The position numbers and the translations under genes are program-made. A DNA stretch of 64,000 nucleotides from Thalassospira lohafexi (GTDB lineage Bacteria; Pseudomonadota; Alphaproteobacteria; Rhodospirillales; Thalassospiraceae): positions 496,001 to 560,000 of the forward strand of contig NZ_NXGX01000001.1 of NCBI RefSeq assembly GCF_002844275.1, written 5' to 3'. Of the stretch, positions 1 through 8,533 are shown one piece after another. Below the pieces are notes generated by a model that was not told the origin of the DNA, did not search any database, and was given only the letters and a program-made list of their open reading frames with translations. Numbering within the stretch: the first letter of the stretch is position 1; every line of letters begins with the position of its first letter.

Positions 1-756
1 GGCCTGCGTTGCGGCCATCCACTGGTCCAGCGACGAATTCAGCGTGCAAACCGGGCTGTCTGATCCCCACACCACACGATCCCAGCCAAAGCTTTCAATA
101 ATATGTTCGACATAGGGGCGCAGCGTCTCAAGCGTCCAGTCGGGGGCGGCATAGGCCGAAATGCCCGAAATCTTTGCATTTACATGCGGGCGTTCAGCAA
201 GGCGTGTGATTGATTTTTCCCAATCTTTGTACCCATCCCCGGCAATGTCAGGGACACCGCAATGGTCGAGCACGAAGACCGTATTGGGGCAGGCGTCGGC
301 AAGATCGATTGCCAATTCAAGTTGGCGTTGGCTGACACAGATGTCAAAGGGCAGGCCCTTTTTACCGATCAGTCCAACGTTCGCGCGAAAACCGGTGTCT
401 TGTGAAAGTTCATCGGGAACGACGTGTAATACGCGGCGGATGCCTTTGACCACTTTCGGATCGAGGCGATCGAGGAAGCTGGTAAAATCTTCTGCTTCGG
501 GCCGGGCCGATGAAATGGCCCCGCGCATCAAACTCCCCGGGCGCGCCATCAGGTCGGCGATCAAGGCATTTTCGGTTTCGATAAATTCCGGCGCGCAGTC
601 AACTTCCATGTGCAAGACACCTGCAATGCCAATGCGTTTGGCCGTGCTTTCATACTCATCATAGGTCCAGTCACGGTTGAGTGCGGGGACATCCGTCAAC
701 CAAGGGTATGTGATGAGTTGACGGGAAACCAGATGAAGATGGGTGTCGATAAACAT
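1..756 (-). CDS. COG3618-type amidohydrolase, probable sugar lactonase (C-terminus cut by window edge)
   Basis: The gene reads from an ATG at 756 toward base 1 without a stop, so about 252 N-terminal residues are present. The start MFIDTHLHLV carries the HxH metal motif of the amidohydrolase TIM barrel. Later segments FVLDHCG and VVWGSDSPV are typical of the COG3618 group, which includes L-fuconolactonase, L-rhamnonolactonase and 4-sulfomuconolactone hydrolase. These enzymes open lactones with water in the cytoplasm. It diverges from a sugar-catabolic operon containing a mutarotase, dehydratase, SDR and FAH hydrolase, so I infer that it opens the aldonolactone of the sugar taken up. The exact substrate cannot be read from sequence. 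Confidence 0.85.
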   Translation of the reverse strand, partial: MFIDTHLHLVSRQLITYPWLTDVPALNRDWTYDEYESTAKRIGIAGVLHMEVDCAPEFIETENALIADLMARPGSLMRGAISSARPEAEDFTSFLDRLDPKVVKGIRRVLHVVPDELSQDTGFRANVGLIGKKGLPFDICVSQRQLELAIDLADACPNTVFVLDHCGVPDIAGDGYKDWEKSITRLAERPHVNAKISGISAYAAPDWTLETLRPYVEHIIESFGWDRVVWGSDSPVCTLNSSLDQWMAATQA

Positions 757-869
757 GAAGGTTCCTCTTTGTCCTGATCTTTTTTGCGTGGCCTTATTGG
801 GGATTTCACGTGGGATATGCAGGATATCCTGTGTTTTTTCACGGGCTAAGCGATTTCTTTGGTGAGTTC

Positions 870-896
870 AACTTGACTCGCTATCGAAGTCAAGTT
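870..896. promoter_or_regulatory. Perfect 9-9-9 inverted repeat, probable operator of the catabolic operon
   Basis: AACTTGACT at 870-878 is mirrored exactly by AGTCAAGTT at 888-896 across a 9-nt spacer. The left arm contains a TTGACT -35 hexamer (873-878) and the right arm abuts a TTAAAT -10 hexamer (896-901) at 17-nt spacing. A protein bound here would block the promoter of the plus-strand operon and, by symmetry, affect the divergent amidohydrolase gene. The IclR regulator at 13872 is the nearest candidate, which is an inference. Confidence 0.7.
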
Positions 897-901
897 TAAA
901 T
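873..901 (+). promoter_or_regulatory. Probable sigma70-type promoter of the 12-gene catabolic operon
   Basis: TTGACT at 873-878 and TTAAAT at 896-901 are separated by 17 nt. Transcription would start near 908, leaving a leader of roughly 85 nt before the GTG start at 994. The promoter is embedded in the inverted repeat at 870-896. Confidence 0.55.
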
Positions 902-993
902 ATAAAAGATGCTTCCGAATATGAAATTAACAAAATAACGGCAGCGGAAGCCAAAGCCAGTTGGAGAAGACCGTTCCATTTAGGGAGGAAATA

Positions 994-2322
994 GTGAGAA
1001 CGTTTTTAAAGGGCGCGTCGAGCGCCATACTTGCCACAGCGGCAGCGGTAACCGCAGTTGTCAGCGTCAGTAGCATCGGACAGGCGGCTGAATTTGATGG
1101 GGTGACCATCGAAGCCAAACTGATCGGTGGGCAGCAATATGAAGCACTTTATGCCCGCATTCCTGAATGGGAAGCCGCGACCGGCGCAAAAGTGAACATC
1201 ATATCCAAGAAGAACCACTTCGAACTGGATAAGGAATTCAAGTCCGACATCGCAGCAGGCACGACCGACTGGTGTGTTGGATCGAACCACTCATCCTTCG
1301 CGTCCCAGTATTCTGCACTTTATACCGACCTGGGCGACTTGGTGAGCAAGGATACGGTTGCCGAGTTTGTGCAGGCCAACATCAAAGCTGCCACCTTTGA
1401 CGGCAAGCTGGTCATGCTGCCGCGTGCTCAGTTTGATGTTTCGGCACTTTACTATCAAAAAGACCTTTATGAAGACGCCGAGAAGGCCGCGGCATTCGAA
1501 GACAAGTACGGCTATCCGCTTGCTGTGCCCGAAACCTGGGCGCAGGTAAAAGATCAGGCGATCTTCTTTGCGGATCCGCCCAACTTCTATGGCACTCAGT
1601 ATGCAGGTAAAGACGAAGCCATCGTTGGCCGATATTACGAAATGGTCGTTGCCGAAGGCGGCAAGCTGTTTAACGACGACTTCTCGCCGGCTTTCAATTC
1701 CGAAGAAGGCAAACGCGCCTTGCAGTGGTTTGTTGATCTGTATGACGCCGGTGCGGTTCCTGCTGGTACGACCAACTATCTTTGGGATGACCTTGGAAAC
1801 GGGTTCGCATCCGGGACAATCGGATTAAACCTTGATTGGCCGGGCTGGGCCGGGTTCTTTAACGATCCGTCCGCATCGAAAGTTGCCGGTAATGTTGGTG
1901 TTGCCCCGGCACCCAAGGGTTCGGCTGGTGTGCGCACCGGTTGGTCCGGGTTCCATGGTTTCTCTGTGACCGAAGATTGTGAAAACAAAGAAGCTGCGGC
2001 GTCGCTTGTTGAGTTTTTGACCAATGAAGACAGTCAGAAACTTGAAAGTGCAGCCGGTCCTTTGCCGTCACGAACCGCCGTTTGGGACTACGTTTCCGAA
2101 CAGGCAAAAGGCGATCCGTATCGCAGCGAAGTTCTGGCAGCGTTCAAGGAAACGGCTGCAACCGCATTTGCGGTGCCGCCAACCCCGCTTTGGATCGAGA
2201 CCACCAACATCATCTATCCTGAACTTCAGGCCGCCATTCTTGGTGACAAAACCGTTGATGAGGCACTTGCCGATGCGCAAGAGTCCGTTGACGAGTTGAT
2301 GCAGGAAGAAGGCGTCTACTAA
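994..2322 (+). CDS. ABC transporter periplasmic sugar-binding protein
   Basis: This is a 442-residue extracellular solute-binding protein of family 1 (COG1653), the capture component of a carbohydrate ABC importer. I chose the GTG at 994 because AGGGAGGAA lies directly upstream with normal spacing. The N-terminus then has a charged start, a hydrophobic Ala/Val core and a QAA-like cleavage region around residues 30-34, a Sec signal peptide. It is the first gene of a long operon: two permeases, an ATPase and sugar-catabolic enzymes follow at close spacing. Substrate is inferred from those enzymes as a 6-deoxyhexose or related sugar or its acid. Confidence 0.9.
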   Translation: MRTFLKGASSAILATAAAVTAVVSVSSIGQAAEFDGVTIEAKLIGGQQYEALYARIPEWEAATGAKVNIISKKNHFELDKEFKSDIAAGTTDWCVGSNHSSFASQYSALYTDLGDLVSKDTVAEFVQANIKAATFDGKLVMLPRAQFDVSALYYQKDLYEDAEKAAAFEDKYGYPLAVPETWAQVKDQAIFFADPPNFYGTQYAGKDEAIVGRYYEMVVAEGGKLFNDDFSPAFNSEEGKRALQWFVDLYDAGAVPAGTTNYLWDDLGNGFASGTIGLNLDWPGWAGFFNDPSASKVAGNVGVAPAPKGSAGVRTGWSGFHGFSVTEDCENKEAAASLVEFLTNEDSQKLESAAGPLPSRTAVWDYVSEQAKGDPYRSEVLAAFKETAATAFAVPPTPLWIETTNIIYPELQAAILGDKTVDEALADAQESVDELMQEEGVY

Positions 2323-2332
2323 GCCAGAAATA

Positions 2333-2364
2333 CCGGACGGCACTGTTTTGTCTGTGTCGTCCGG
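2333..2364 (+). repeat. Stem-loop after the binding-protein gene
   Basis: CCGGACGGCAC pairs with GTGTCGTCCGG (one G-U) around a 10-nt loop, and no T-tract follows. It sits between the binding-protein stop and the first permease. Hairpins at this place are known in sugar ABC operons such as mal to protect the binding-protein mRNA and lower downstream expression; that role is inferred here. Confidence 0.55.
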
Positions 2365-2424
2365 TTCAATCTTCCATCCGCCTGAAATGCACGGGCCATC
2401 CGTGCCGCTCTACGGGACATCCTC

Positions 2425-3321
2425 ATGAAGCGCTTGAAGCTCCCTCCGTGGTTGGTTCTTTTATTGCCAGCCATCATCATTCTATCGGCCGTCGTGCTGA
2501 TCCCGCTCGTTTTCTCGCTCTATTCGAGTTTCACGTCCTATCGGCTGACCCGGCCAGACAGTATTTTCAACTGGGTCGGATTGTTTAACTACGAAAAAGC
2601 CGTGACCGATGTGAAGTTCTGGGCAGCCTTTGGGCGAACCGTTCTGTTGCTGGCTGTGGCCCTTAATCTTGAGATGCTGCTGGGTCTTGGTCTTGCGCTT
2701 ATGGTGTCGAAAGTCACCAGCGGCCAACGCCTTTTGCGCACGATGATGATGTTCCCGATGATGTTCTCGCCGATCCTGGTCGGTTTCCAGTTCAAATTCA
2801 TCTTTAACGATAATGTCGGGCTTGTGAACAACGCGCTTCAGTCGCTTGGCATTACCGATCAGGCCATCCCATGGTTGGTCGATGGCAACCTTGCGATGTT
2901 TTCAATCATCTTTGCGGAAGTCTGGACGGCAACATCGGTGTTTGGGATTCTCATTCTTGCCGGGCTTTATGCCATTCCACGTGATCCGCTCGAAGCTGCG
3001 AAGGTTGACGGCTGTACGTCCTTGCAATCGTTTCGCTATGTGACGTTGCCGTTTTTGATGCCGTTCATATACATCGCGATGGCGATCCGATCACTTGATG
3101 TGGCGCGCGCCTATGACATCGTTCAGATCATGACAAATGGCGGGCCTGCGCGCCGGACAGAGCTGTTGTGGACCTTGATTGGCCGGACGGGTTACGTCGA
3201 TGCGCGCATGGGGTATGCCAATGCGATGGGCTATATCTCGATCTTTCTCGCGATCTTCTTCACCGTGTATTTCTTTAAGAAACTGACACAGTCCCGGCGT
3301 GAACTTGGGATGGGGGCGTAA
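2425..3321 (+). CDS. ABC transporter permease 1 (sugar, MalF/UgpA type)
   Basis: A 298-residue inner-membrane permease with six expected hydrophobic segments, the first at about residues 9-30. The segment LEAAKVDGCTSLQSFRYVTL near residue 190 is the EAA loop that contacts the ATPase. This is the MalF/UgpA (COG1175) type. It lies about 100 nt after the binding protein and 3 nt before the second permease, with which it would form the translocation channel. Confidence 0.92.
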   Translation: MKRLKLPPWLVLLLPAIIILSAVVLIPLVFSLYSSFTSYRLTRPDSIFNWVGLFNYEKAVTDVKFWAAFGRTVLLLAVALNLEMLLGLGLALMVSKVTSGQRLLRTMMMFPMMFSPILVGFQFKFIFNDNVGLVNNALQSLGITDQAIPWLVDGNLAMFSIIFAEVWTATSVFGILILAGLYAIPRDPLEAAKVDGCTSLQSFRYVTLPFLMPFIYIAMAIRSLDVARAYDIVQIMTNGGPARRTELLWTLIGRTGYVDARMGYANAMGYISIFLAIFFTVYFFKKLTQSRRELGMGA

Positions 3322-3324
3322 GCA

Positions 3325-4191
3325 ATGGCGACCAATATGAACCACCGCATCCGCCGTCATTCCCTTAAGGGATTGCATTTCTTTGGTTTGTTTTCCGCGA
3401 TGATGGTCCTGTGTGTGCCGGGGCTCTGGATCGTGTTGAATTCTTTCCGTCCAACGGTCGAGATCATGGCAAAGCCGCCTGTCTGGATCCCCAACGAGCT
3501 GAACCTTGACCATTACCGTGCAATGTTTGGCGGGATTGGCGAGGGGGGCGTGCCTGTCCTGACTTATTTTACCAACTCGCTGATCATTTCGGTGACCTCC
3601 ACCGTGATCGCGATCTTGATCGGGATGGCAGGTGGCTATGCCTTTGCCCGGTATAAATTCAAGTTCAAGGGGGGCGTGTTTGTCGCCCTGATGGTGACGC
3701 GTGCAGTGCCCGGTGTGGCGCTATCCTTGCCGTTGTTCATCATCTTTGCGCGGGTTGGCATCATCGATACACATCTGGGTATGGTGATGGCCTATGTCGC
3801 GCTGAATGTGCCCTTTACGATCTGGCTTATTGACGGCTTTTTCAGGCAGGTCCCCCCGGAACTGGCCGAAGCCGCCGAGATCGATGGCTGTACCCGGTGG
3901 CAAGCCTTCTGGCGGGTTGAATTCCCCGTCGCGCGCTCTGGCATTGCCTCTGCCGGTATCTTCGCCTTTTTGACGTCATGGAACGAATATGCGCTGGCGT
4001 CCCAGCTAACGCGTTCGACCACGTCAAAGACGATGCCGGTTGGACTTTTAGATTTCACTTCGGAATTTACCCTTAACTGGGGGGGGATGTGCGCGCTTGC
4101 GGTTTTGATGATTATCCCCGCGCTGATCCTTACTTTCCTCGTGCAGAAACACCTCATAGCCGGCCTGACCTTTGGCGGCGTGAAAGGATAA
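3325..4191 (+). CDS. ABC transporter permease 2 (sugar, MalG/UgpE type)
   Basis: A 288-residue MalG/UgpE-type (COG0395) permease. Membrane segments include one near residues 15-35 and several between 80 and 280. The EAA loop reads LAEAAEIDGCTRWQAFWRV in the last third. The start is 3 nt after the first permease stop and the stop is 4 nt before the ATPase start, so the transporter genes are almost certainly cotranscribed and translationally coupled. Confidence 0.92.
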   Translation: MATNMNHRIRRHSLKGLHFFGLFSAMMVLCVPGLWIVLNSFRPTVEIMAKPPVWIPNELNLDHYRAMFGGIGEGGVPVLTYFTNSLIISVTSTVIAILIGMAGGYAFARYKFKFKGGVFVALMVTRAVPGVALSLPLFIIFARVGIIDTHLGMVMAYVALNVPFTIWLIDGFFRQVPPELAEAAEIDGCTRWQAFWRVEFPVARSGIASAGIFAFLTSWNEYALASQLTRSTTSKTMPVGLLDFTSEFTLNWGGMCALAVLMIIPALILTFLVQKHLIAGLTFGGVKG

Positions 4192-4195
4192 GAAA

Positions 4196-5281
4196 ATGGC
4201 GAATGTCACCCTTCGCAATGTGGTGAAGAAATACGGCGTTCTTGAAGTCGTTCATTCCATCAACCTTGAAATCGCCGACAGCGAATTTGTCGTTCTGGTG
4301 GGGCCGTCGGGCTGTGGAAAGTCGACAACACTGCGTATGGTCGCGGGACTTGAAGCGATTTCAGGCGGCGAGGTGCAGATTGGAGGGCGGGTGGTTAACG
4401 ACCTTCCGCCGCGCGAACGCAACATCTCGATGGTGTTTCAGAACTACGCGCTCTATCCGCATATGACGGTGCGTGAAAACCTTGGCTTTTCGCTTAAGGT
4501 TGCCAAACAGGCGCAGCCGGTAATCGACGATGCGGTCGATAAGGCCGCAGAAATCCTGTCGCTGACACCGCTTTTGGATCGAAAGCCCGGCGCGCTTTCT
4601 GGTGGGCAACGTCAACGTGTGGCCATGGGGCGCGCCATTGTCCGTCACCCGGAAGTCTTCCTTTTTGACGAGCCACTTTCGAACCTTGATGCAAAATTGC
4701 GCACCCAGATGCGGGTCGAGATCAAAAAGCTGCATCAAAAATTAAAATCGACCATCATTTACGTCACCCATGACCAGGTCGAGGCCATGACGCTTGCTGA
4801 TCGTATTGTCATCATGCGCGACGGCCATATCGAACAGGTCGGAACTCCGCTTGAGGTGTTTGAAAATCCATTAAACACCTTTGTTGCGACATTCATCGGC
4901 TCGCCGCCGATGAATCTTTTGGATGCGGTTGTCAAAGACGGGAAACTCGCGTTTTCCGATGGTACTCTTATTGCCATTCCGCCGGGCTATTCACTGGCCG
5001 AAGGACAGCCTGTTACCTTTGGTGTCCGGGCTGATAACATCATGCCGGTGGGCCACGCGCTTCCGCACGGTGAACATATGGCGGAGGTTGAGATGGAAGT
5101 TAACCTCACCGAGCCATTGGGCACGGAAACACTTCTTTTCTCGGTGCTTGCGGGCAAAGAAGTACAGGCCAAAATGTTCAACCCGCGTCCGGTCCAAACT
5201 GGCGAGCGTATGACATTCCAGATCATGCTCGACAAATGTCACCTGTTTGACGCCGAAACCGGCGCGGCACTGAAACGCTGA
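4196..5281 (+). CDS. ABC transporter ATP-binding protein (MalK/UgpC type)
   Basis: This 361-residue protein has all ABC ATPase motifs in order: Walker A GPSGCGKST near residue 36, signature LSGGQRQR near 135, Walker B FLFDEPLSNLD, and the H-loop YVTHD. The C-terminal third is a TOBE/MalK-type regulatory domain. It would energise the two permeases encoded immediately upstream. MalK-type ATPases can serve more than one importer; a second one lies at 62755 in this window. Confidence 0.94.
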   Translation: MANVTLRNVVKKYGVLEVVHSINLEIADSEFVVLVGPSGCGKSTTLRMVAGLEAISGGEVQIGGRVVNDLPPRERNISMVFQNYALYPHMTVRENLGFSLKVAKQAQPVIDDAVDKAAEILSLTPLLDRKPGALSGGQRQRVAMGRAIVRHPEVFLFDEPLSNLDAKLRTQMRVEIKKLHQKLKSTIIYVTHDQVEAMTLADRIVIMRDGHIEQVGTPLEVFENPLNTFVATFIGSPPMNLLDAVVKDGKLAFSDGTLIAIPPGYSLAEGQPVTFGVRADNIMPVGHALPHGEHMAEVEMEVNLTEPLGTETLLFSVLAGKEVQAKMFNPRPVQTGERMTFQIMLDKCHLFDAETGAALKR

Positions 5282-5290
5282 GGTCATCTG

Positions 5291-6409
5291 ATGGCACGAA
5301 TTACACGCGCAAACGCATTTCTCGTCGACCTTGAACCAAAGGTCGTGCGCACCGATGCGATTCAGTCGTTCAAGTCGCAAGAAACGATCTTTGTCGTGCT
5401 CCATGACGCGGACGGTGCACAGGGTATGGGGTACAGCTACACCATCGGGGACGGTGGGCCATCGGTTCTGGCACTGTTGCAAAAAACGTTACTGCCCCGC
5501 CTGATGGGACAGGACGCAGACCACATCGAAGCCGTCTGGCGTGATCTTTTGTTCTGTTCACATGCGACAGCGGTTGGGCCGATCATGTCGCTTGCGCTTG
5601 CGGCGATTGATACAGCCCTTTGGGACATGCGCGGTCACAAAACCGGTCTTCCGCTTCATGTTCTGGCGGGTGGGGCCAAAAGTACGGTGCCGATGTATAC
5701 GACCGAAGGCGGTTGGCTTCATCTGCCACCCAAGGCACTGGTCGAAGACGCCAAGGCTGCAAAGGCAGACGGCTTTCGCGGATCAAAGGTCAAAATCGGC
5801 ACGCCGACGGTTTCCGGTGATGCCGCCCGGCTCGAAGCGGTGCGCAGTGCGCTTGGCGATGAGTACGAGATCATGACCGATGCCAATCAGTCGATGACCG
5901 CTGCCGAGGCAAAGCGTCGTGTGCCAATGCTTGAGCGGCTTAACATCGCATGGTTCGAAGAACCGTTGCCGTCCGATGACATTGCCGGGCATGCCCGTTT
6001 ACAGGCGCAATCGCGTGTGCCGATTGCGGTGGGAGAAAGCCTGTATAGCTTGGGGCAGTTTGCCGATTACGTAAGTGCCAATGCATGCGAGATTGTGCAG
6101 GTCGATGTTGCCCGTGTCGGCGGTGTTACACCGTGGCTTAAGGTCGCACACATGGCCGAGGGGCATAACATGTCGGTCTGCCCGCACTTTTTGATGGAAC
6201 TGCATGTCAGTCTTGTCTGTGCCGTGCCCAATGCACCGTGGCTTGAATACATTCCCCAGCTTGAAGACATCGCGGCCCCGATGGCGCGTAAAGGTGGGAT
6301 GGCGCTTGCCCCGGTTGCTCCGGGGCTTGGCATCGACTGGGATCACGAAAAACTTGCTGCCCTAACTCTTTCAGGCAGCGCATTCGAAATAAAGGAGGGG
6401 CAGCAATGA
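5291..6409 (+). CDS. Enolase-superfamily (mandelate racemase subgroup) acid-sugar dehydratase
   Basis: The 372-residue enzyme carries the mandelate-racemase subgroup layout: catalytic KVK (K166, K168), metal ligands D197, E223 and E249, and the D272/H299 dyad. Enzymes with this arrangement remove water from aldonic or aldaric acids to give 2-keto-3-deoxy acids. The tail around H299 (CPHFLMELH) and the GGWL segment resemble galactarate/talarate dehydratase more than the longer L-fuconate dehydratase of Xanthomonas, from memory of those families. By context it would dehydrate the acid produced by the lactonase. It follows the transporter by 9 nt and overlaps the mutarotase gene by 4 nt. Confidence 0.85.
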   Translation: MARITRANAFLVDLEPKVVRTDAIQSFKSQETIFVVLHDADGAQGMGYSYTIGDGGPSVLALLQKTLLPRLMGQDADHIEAVWRDLLFCSHATAVGPIMSLALAAIDTALWDMRGHKTGLPLHVLAGGAKSTVPMYTTEGGWLHLPPKALVEDAKAAKADGFRGSKVKIGTPTVSGDAARLEAVRSALGDEYEIMTDANQSMTAAEAKRRVPMLERLNIAWFEEPLPSDDIAGHARLQAQSRVPIAVGESLYSLGQFADYVSANACEIVQVDVARVGGVTPWLKVAHMAEGHNMSVCPHFLMELHVSLVCAVPNAPWLEYIPQLEDIAAPMARKGGMALAPVAPGLGIDWDHEKLAALTLSGSAFEIKEGQQ

Positions 6410-6735
6410 CCCGCCACGGACAACTGATTGGCATTGGTGAGGATGCCATCGCGGAATACAAGCGGCTTCATGCCGATGCATGGCCCGGCGTGCTTGCCAA
6501 GATTTCCGCATGCAATATCCGCAATTATTCAATTTTCCTGAAAGAACCGGAAAACCTGCTTTTTGCCTATTTCGAATATGTCGGCACGGATTTCGATGCC
6601 GACATGGCAAAAATGGCGGCCGATCCCGAAACGCAGCGTTGGTGGTCTTTCTGTGAGCCACTACAGCGCCCCCTTGAAAGCCGCAATGAAGGCGAATGGT
6701 GGGCCGAGATGGAGGAGGTCTTTCATCATGACTGA
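6406..6735 (+). CDS. L-rhamnose/L-fucose-type mutarotase
   Basis: A 109-residue protein of the L-rhamnose mutarotase family (COG3254), recognisable by EYKRLHADAWPGVL, the NYSIFL strand and the C-terminal WWAEMEEVFHHD. These small dimers interconvert sugar anomers so that a dehydrogenase gets its preferred form. Its presence points to a free sugar, most likely a 6-deoxy-L-hexose, rather than only a sugar acid as the operon substrate. It starts inside the stop codon of the dehydratase gene (ATGA) and overlaps the next start by 8 nt. Confidence 0.85.
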   Translation: MTRHGQLIGIGEDAIAEYKRLHADAWPGVLAKISACNIRNYSIFLKEPENLLFAYFEYVGTDFDADMAKMAADPETQRWWSFCEPLQRPLESRNEGEWWAEMEEVFHHD

Positions 6736-7783
6736 TTTACGCCAGACAATTGAAATGCCCAAAACACCGATGCCCGTCGTAATCTTTGGTGCGGGCTCCA
6801 TCGTGACCGATGCGCATCTTCCGGCCTATCGTGAATTGGGTATCCCTGTTGCCGGGATATTTGATCCTGATACCGCCAAGGCGCAAAAAGTCGCATCGGG
6901 TGCCGACACACAGGCATTTAATACGGTCGAAGAGGCCGCAGGACAAAACGGTGTTGTCTTTGATCTTGCCGTGCCGCCCGCAGCAATTGTCGGTGTGCTT
7001 GAAGCATTGCCGGATGGCGCCATTGCCCTGATCCAAAAACCGCTGGGGTCGAACTTGGCCGAAGCCGACCGGATTATTTCTGTTTTACGGCGCAAGAAAA
7101 TCAAGGCGGCGGTTAATTTCCAGCTACGCTTTGCGCCCAACTCATTGGCGCTTAAGGATGCGGTTGCTCAAGGGTTGCTTGGCGATATCGTTGATTTCGA
7201 TGCCTGGCTTGCGCTTGATACGCCGTGGCATTTGTGGGAATTCCTTGCCAATTTGCCGCGTGTCGAAATTCTTTTGCACTCGATCCATTATCTTGATTTC
7301 GTGCGCGACCTTTTGGGTAACCCCAAAGGCATTCATGCGCGCACCCTTGGGCATCCGTCCTCAAGCATATCGAACACGCGCAGTGCCATGATGCTTGATT
7401 ACAGCGATCAGATTCGCTGCAACCTGTCGATCAATCACAACCATGCTTTTGGCCGGAAATTTCAGGCCTGCGAGTTTCGGATTTGCGGCACCAAAGGGGC
7501 CGCTTATATGAAGCTTGGGGTCAATCTGGACTACCCCAAGGGCGAGCCGGACGAACTTTGGCTCAATACGGACGGCGAATGGCGGCAGGTCGAACTGGTC
7601 GGTGACTGGTTCATTGCCGCATTCAAGGGCCGTTTCGCACAGCTTCAACGGTTTGCATGTGGACTTGACGCGGACCTTGAAGGTTCGGCTGAGGACGCAT
7701 GGCACACGATGGCCTTGGTCGAGGCTGCCTATGAAAGCTCCGCCCAGCCGATGCATCCGATCAAGGAGGCCCCGAATGCTTGA
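6728..7783 (+). CDS. Gfo/Idh/MocA-family oxidoreductase
   Basis: A 351-residue NAD(P)-dependent oxidoreductase. The start at 6728 is supported by GGAGG just upstream and places the Rossmann motif VVIFGAGSIVTDAHLPAY near residues 16-34. The family hallmark EKP appears here as QKPLG, near residue 105. Such enzymes oxidise sugars or inositols at a ring hydroxyl. In this operon it is the best candidate for the initial sugar dehydrogenase that yields the lactone, since no other obvious aldose dehydrogenase is present. It overlaps the genes on both sides by 8 nt. Confidence 0.85.
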   Translation: MTDLRQTIEMPKTPMPVVIFGAGSIVTDAHLPAYRELGIPVAGIFDPDTAKAQKVASGADTQAFNTVEEAAGQNGVVFDLAVPPAAIVGVLEALPDGAIALIQKPLGSNLAEADRIISVLRRKKIKAAVNFQLRFAPNSLALKDAVAQGLLGDIVDFDAWLALDTPWHLWEFLANLPRVEILLHSIHYLDFVRDLLGNPKGIHARTLGHPSSSISNTRSAMMLDYSDQIRCNLSINHNHAFGRKFQACEFRICGTKGAAYMKLGVNLDYPKGEPDELWLNTDGEWRQVELVGDWFIAAFKGRFAQLQRFACGLDADLEGSAEDAWHTMALVEAAYESSAQPMHPIKEAPNA

Positions 7784-8222
7784 GCAGGTTACATATTTTG
7801 AGGACTATGCAATCGGGGACGGCCGCCACACCACGGGGCGTACGATCACGGAAACCGATTTTGTGGTTCATGCCGGGCACTCTGGCGATTTCTTTCCCCA
7901 TCATCTTGATGCCGAGTTTTGCAAGACGTTGCCGTTTGGTCAGCGGATTGCCCATGGTACCATGGTGTTCACCATCGGGGTTGGATTGACCGCAACAGTT
8001 ATCAATCCAGTCGCATTTTCATACGGCTATGACCGTCTGCGGTTTGTCAAACCGGTGTTTATTGGCGACACGATCAAGTCGCGGGTCGAAATCACCGACA
8101 AGGAAGTCATGGAAAAGCGGCCCGGTTACGGCCGGGTGACCGAACGCCTGACGGTGACAAACCAAAAGGACGAAACCGCCCTTGTTGCTGATCATATCTA
8201 TATGGTGGAGATGCGACCGTGA
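7776..8222 (+). CDS. MaoC-like (R-specific hydratase fold) dehydratase
   Basis: A 148-residue single hot-dog protein. The start at 7776 follows AAGGAGG and overlaps the previous stop. The hydratase-2 motif is visible: SGDFFPHHLD supplies the Asp/His pair and RIAHGTM follows. Known relatives hydrate enoyl-CoA thioesters. None of the standard steps of oxidative L-fucose breakdown needs a CoA hydratase, so it is a puzzling member of the operon unless it works with the class III CoA-transferase encoded at 11433-12566. Confidence 0.88.
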   Translation: MLEQVTYFEDYAIGDGRHTTGRTITETDFVVHAGHSGDFFPHHLDAEFCKTLPFGQRIAHGTMVFTIGVGLTATVINPVAFSYGYDRLRFVKPVFIGDTIKSRVEITDKEVMEKRPGYGRVTERLTVTNQKDETALVADHIYMVEMRP

Positions 8223-8533
8223 CAGGACCTTTCATTCTTTTACATCCGAACGACAATGTGCTTGTCGCCCGAAAACTGGCACCAGAAGGGACCAACGTGG
8301 AACTTGCCAGCGGCGTGATCACGCTGACGCAGGCGATCCCACTGGCCCACAAGATTGCCTGTCGTGACATTGCCGAGGGTGAACGTATCTTGAAGTACGG
8401 CATGCCCATCGGCATTGCGACACACGCCATCGCGGCGGGGGCACATGTCCATGTTCACAACATTCGTTCGGCCTATACACCAACCTATGCATTGCAGGAT
8501 GCAAACGGGCAAAGCGCAGAGGTGTCATCATGA
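8219..8533 (+). CDS. UxaA-type dehydratase small subunit (SAF domain)
   Basis: This 104-residue protein matches the N-terminal SAF domain of altronate dehydratase: it opens with a HPNDNVLVA strand, has HKIACRDI and KYGMPIGIATHAI, and ends in GAHVHVHNI. In UxaA this domain precedes the catalytic domain in one chain; here it is a separate polypeptide, as in SuyA of (2R)-sulfolactate sulfo-lyase. The GTG start overlaps the previous stop (GTGA), and its own stop overlaps the next start (ATGA), so the subunits should be made in equal amounts. Confidence 0.88.
   Translation: MTGPFILLHPNDNVLVARKLAPEGTNVELASGVITLTQAIPLAHKIACRDIAEGERILKYGMPIGIATHAIAAGAHVHVHNIRSAYTPTYALQDANGQSAEVSS

Noticed and set aside
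161..664. Plus-strand open frame of 167 codons
   Set aside because: It is the antisense shadow of the amidohydrolase gene, which has clear family motifs on the minus strand.
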